Assembly: GCA_020853255.1 (NCBI GenBank)
Contig: JADYZI010000431.1
Span: 1 to 6,946 of the forward strand
Length of the DNA: 6,946 bases
Direction of reading: 5' to 3'
From: Acidobacteriota bacterium
Lineage (GTDB): Bacteria; Acidobacteriota; Blastocatellia; Pyrinomonadales; Pyrinomonadaceae
Made by a program: the position numbers and the translations under genes. Below, piece by piece: positions 5,387-6,946 of this stretch; position 1 is the stretch's first letter; every line of letters begins with the position of its first letter. The notes below the pieces were generated by a model. The model made no database searches, had not been told where the DNA came from, and saw nothing but the letters and a program-made list of their open reading frames with translations.

Positions 5387-5469
5387 AGAAGCTGGCCAAA
5401 TGGCCGCCGCGAGGTCAATTTCATTGAAATGATCCACCGCTGGCCGCCGATCTCAGCATCTCAGAGCAA
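5387..5469. other. Gap before ptsI with a short palindrome and direct repeats
   Basis: The 83-bp gap contains the palindrome ATTTCA-T-TGAAAT (5418-5430), flanked by direct copies of TGGCCGCCG at 5401-5409 and 5441-5449, 40 bp apart. No convincing -35/-10 pair and no terminator hairpin with a T-run were seen, so read-through from the AIM24 gene into ptsI is possible. The palindrome is a weak operator candidate. Confidence 0.35.
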
Positions 5470-6946
5470 ATGAGTGCTCACGACAAGTTTGAGGAAAATG
5501 GGCTGAGTGAGAAAACCGCTCAGGAGATACGCTTGAATGCCCGGGCTGTCTCGCGCGGCGTCGCTGTCGGGCGGGCGGTTTGCCTGCATGGCTCGAACCG
5601 CCAGTTCTATAAGATAGACATTGCCGAAGCTGCGATAGCTGATGAACTGAAGAGCTTTCGCGACGCGATCGCCGCCGCGAAAAAGAAACTTTCACGGCTT
5701 GCGGGCAAAAAGAAAGGCGTCATCGCCCGGTCGGGGCCCGGTATTTTTGCGGCCCATTTTGAATTGATAGATGATCCGTCGTTCGCGGCGAAGATCGAAG
5801 CCGAGATCGCTTCGCACAAGGTAAATGCGGAATGGGCGATAAAATCAGTAACGGATGAGTATGTCGCGCGGTACAAGGCGATCCCGGACGAACATTTTCG
5901 TGACCGCTACATCGATATTGAAGATGTTGCGGACCGCATTCTTTCGGCTCTCGGTGCCAAGGATGACCTAAAGCTGCCGTTTGGCGAAGATTCGATCGTC
6001 GTCGCGGAAGAATTAAAACCTTCGACGCTGGTCGAGATATCCGGACATCATCCGCGCGGTTTTGTCACCGAGAACGGCGGCTGGACATCGCATTCCTTTA
6101 TTCTCGCCCGCGAAATGCGGCGCCCGGCTGTGACCGGCGTTAAAAAGGTCTTTCGCCAAATAAAAACGGGCGATCCTGTGATCGTTGACGGCTTTAACGG
6201 GCAGGTGATATTGAATCCCGGGCCGCAGGCCTTAGAGCATTTTTCGAAAACGAAACGTCCAAAGGAACTTGATCAAGCAGAAGCCTTTTCCGCGGAAACT
6301 CGGATATCGACGCTGGACGGCAGAGAGATCAGGATCTATGCAAACGCAGACGACCCAGACGCCTATGCGCGCGCCAGGGAATTTGGGGCGGAAGGAATAG
6401 GACTGTTCCGTTCGGAATTCCTTTTCGGCCGTTTTCGTGAAATGCCGCCTGAGGAAGAGCAGGCCAAGGCATACATTGACGCCGCCAAGGCGGCCGGTGA
6501 GGCGGGCGTGAAGATCAGGACGTTCGATATCAACGCCGACCGCCTGGCCGATGAGAACTTTTCGCGCGAGCCGAACCCGGCGCTTGGACTGCGCGGCGTG
6601 CGGTTAGGCTTGAGCCATAGAACTTCGCTTCGAACACAGCTTCGGGCGATCTTGAGGGCGTCGGCCGAAGGCCCGGTCGATATGATCCTGCCGCTTGTTT
6701 CCGGAATTTCGGAGATACGGGCTGTTAGGAAGATGCTGGCGGCGGAATCAAAGTCGCTGCGGTCAAAAGGCATCGCGGCCGGCTCGCCAAAGCTTGGCGT
6801 GATGATAGAAGTGCCATCAGCGGTCCTGATGGCGGACGAGATGGCAGCCGAAGCGGATTTTCTTTGTCTTGGGACAAACGACCTTATCCAATACATCCTC
6901 GCAGCCGATCGCGACAACGAGGCTGTTTCCGGCTGGTACCGTTCAC
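5470..6946 (+). CDS. ptsI: Phosphoenolpyruvate-protein phosphotransferase, PTS enzyme I (3' end cut off)
   Basis: 492 residues are present of about 575-600. Enzyme I takes phosphate from PEP onto a His and passes it to HPr in the cytoplasm. Visible in order: AVSRGVAVGRA (about 28-38), the usual enzyme I N-terminal strand; the helical HPr-binding region with AAHFELIDDPSF; the phospho-His motif GGWTSHSFILAR with His208 (E. coli His189); GIGLFRSEFLF with Arg314 (Arg296); RTFD with Arg350 (Arg332); NPALGLRGVRLG; MIEVPSA with the metal-site Glu; and GTNDLIQYILAADRDNE near the cut end. The normally conserved GGDK after RTxDI is NADR here. The catalytic Cys region lies beyond the window. ATG 5470 lacks a clear Shine-Dalgarno; a TTG at 5533 has AGGAG 6 nt upstream and would still keep the domain, so the first 21 residues are uncertain. 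PEP synthase was considered, but the domain order is that of enzyme I. Confidence 0.93.
   Translation, partial: MSAHDKFEENGLSEKTAQEIRLNARAVSRGVAVGRAVCLHGSNRQFYKIDIAEAAIADELKSFRDAIAAAKKKLSRLAGKKKGVIARSGPGIFAAHFELIDDPSFAAKIEAEIASHKVNAEWAIKSVTDEYVARYKAIPDEHFRDRYIDIEDVADRILSALGAKDDLKLPFGEDSIVVAEELKPSTLVEISGHHPRGFVTENGGWTSHSFILAREMRRPAVTGVKKVFRQIKTGDPVIVDGFNGQVILNPGPQALEHFSKTKRPKELDQAEAFSAETRISTLDGREIRIYANADDPDAYARAREFGAEGIGLFRSEFLFGRFREMPPEEEQAKAYIDAAKAAGEAGVKIRTFDINADRLADENFSREPNPALGLRGVRLGLSHRTSLRTQLRAILRASAEGPVDMILPLVSGISEIRAVRKMLAAESKSLRSKGIAAGSPKLGVMIEVPSAVLMADEMAAEADFLCLGTNDLIQYILAADRDNEAVSGWYRS

Noticed and set aside
5533..5535. TTG start for enzyme I with AGGAG 6 nt upstream
   Set aside because: Plausible, but ATG 5470 is the first in-frame initiator after the stop at 5425 and the intervening residues look coding; left as an alternative.
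6363..6917. Minus-strand open frame of 184 codons
   Set aside because: It is antisense to the well-supported enzyme I gene; Ser/Ala/Arg-rich, no motif.

Overview
The window carries six protein-coding genes and two families of palindromic intergenic repeats. Two genes run on the minus strand at the left, the first cut by the window edge. Four run on the plus strand, the last cut by the right edge. No rRNA, tRNA, CRISPR array, transposase or prophage gene was found. The moderately GC-rich composition, weak Shine-Dalgarno sites, dense palindromic repeats and the forms of the AmgK/MurU-like pair and enzyme I fit an environmental Gram-negative-type bacterium. My best guess is Acidobacteriota (Blastocatellia-like), but this rests on family resemblance recalled from memory and no marker gene proves it.

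Left part (1-1889, minus): a nucleotidyltransferase with a C-terminal left-handed beta-helix (MurU/sugar-1-phosphate nucleotidyltransferase type) is followed downstream by an AmgK-type sugar kinase. Together they resemble the anomeric MurNAc/GlcNAc kinase plus MurNAc-1-phosphate uridylyltransferase route of peptidoglycan recycling. A pair of inverted REP-like hairpins separates the two genes. A sigma70-like promoter with an overlapping inverted repeat lies just upstream of the nucleotidyltransferase.

Middle (1890-3935): a UMF1/Atg22-type major facilitator transporter is read rightward. It is bracketed by three copies of a compound palindromic element of 150-165 bp. One copy (inverted) ends 18 bp before its start codon, and two lie in tandem after its stop. 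Each element has two arms, and each arm holds two hairpins. The outer hairpin pairs CCCCTCCTT with AAGGAGGGG, so it contains both a perfect Shine-Dalgarno and a perfect anti-Shine-Dalgarno sequence. Differences between the two tandem copies fall in hairpin loops and in the core, never in stems, which suggests that the structure is conserved.

Right part (3876-6946, plus): a good sigma70-like promoter beside the last repeat drives a LOG-like Rossmann protein. Its stop overlaps the start of a zinc-ribbon/AIM24 (TIGR00266-type) protein, so these two form a translationally coupled pair. After 83 bp comes phosphoenolpyruvate-protein phosphotransferase (PTS enzyme I), incomplete at the right edge. 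It retains the active-site His but has a changed GGDK motif (NADR).

The most interesting material is the repeat family and its placement around the transporter. Next are the substituted metal-site residue in the MurU-like enzyme (NGK for NGD) and the altered motifs in the LOG-like protein and enzyme I.
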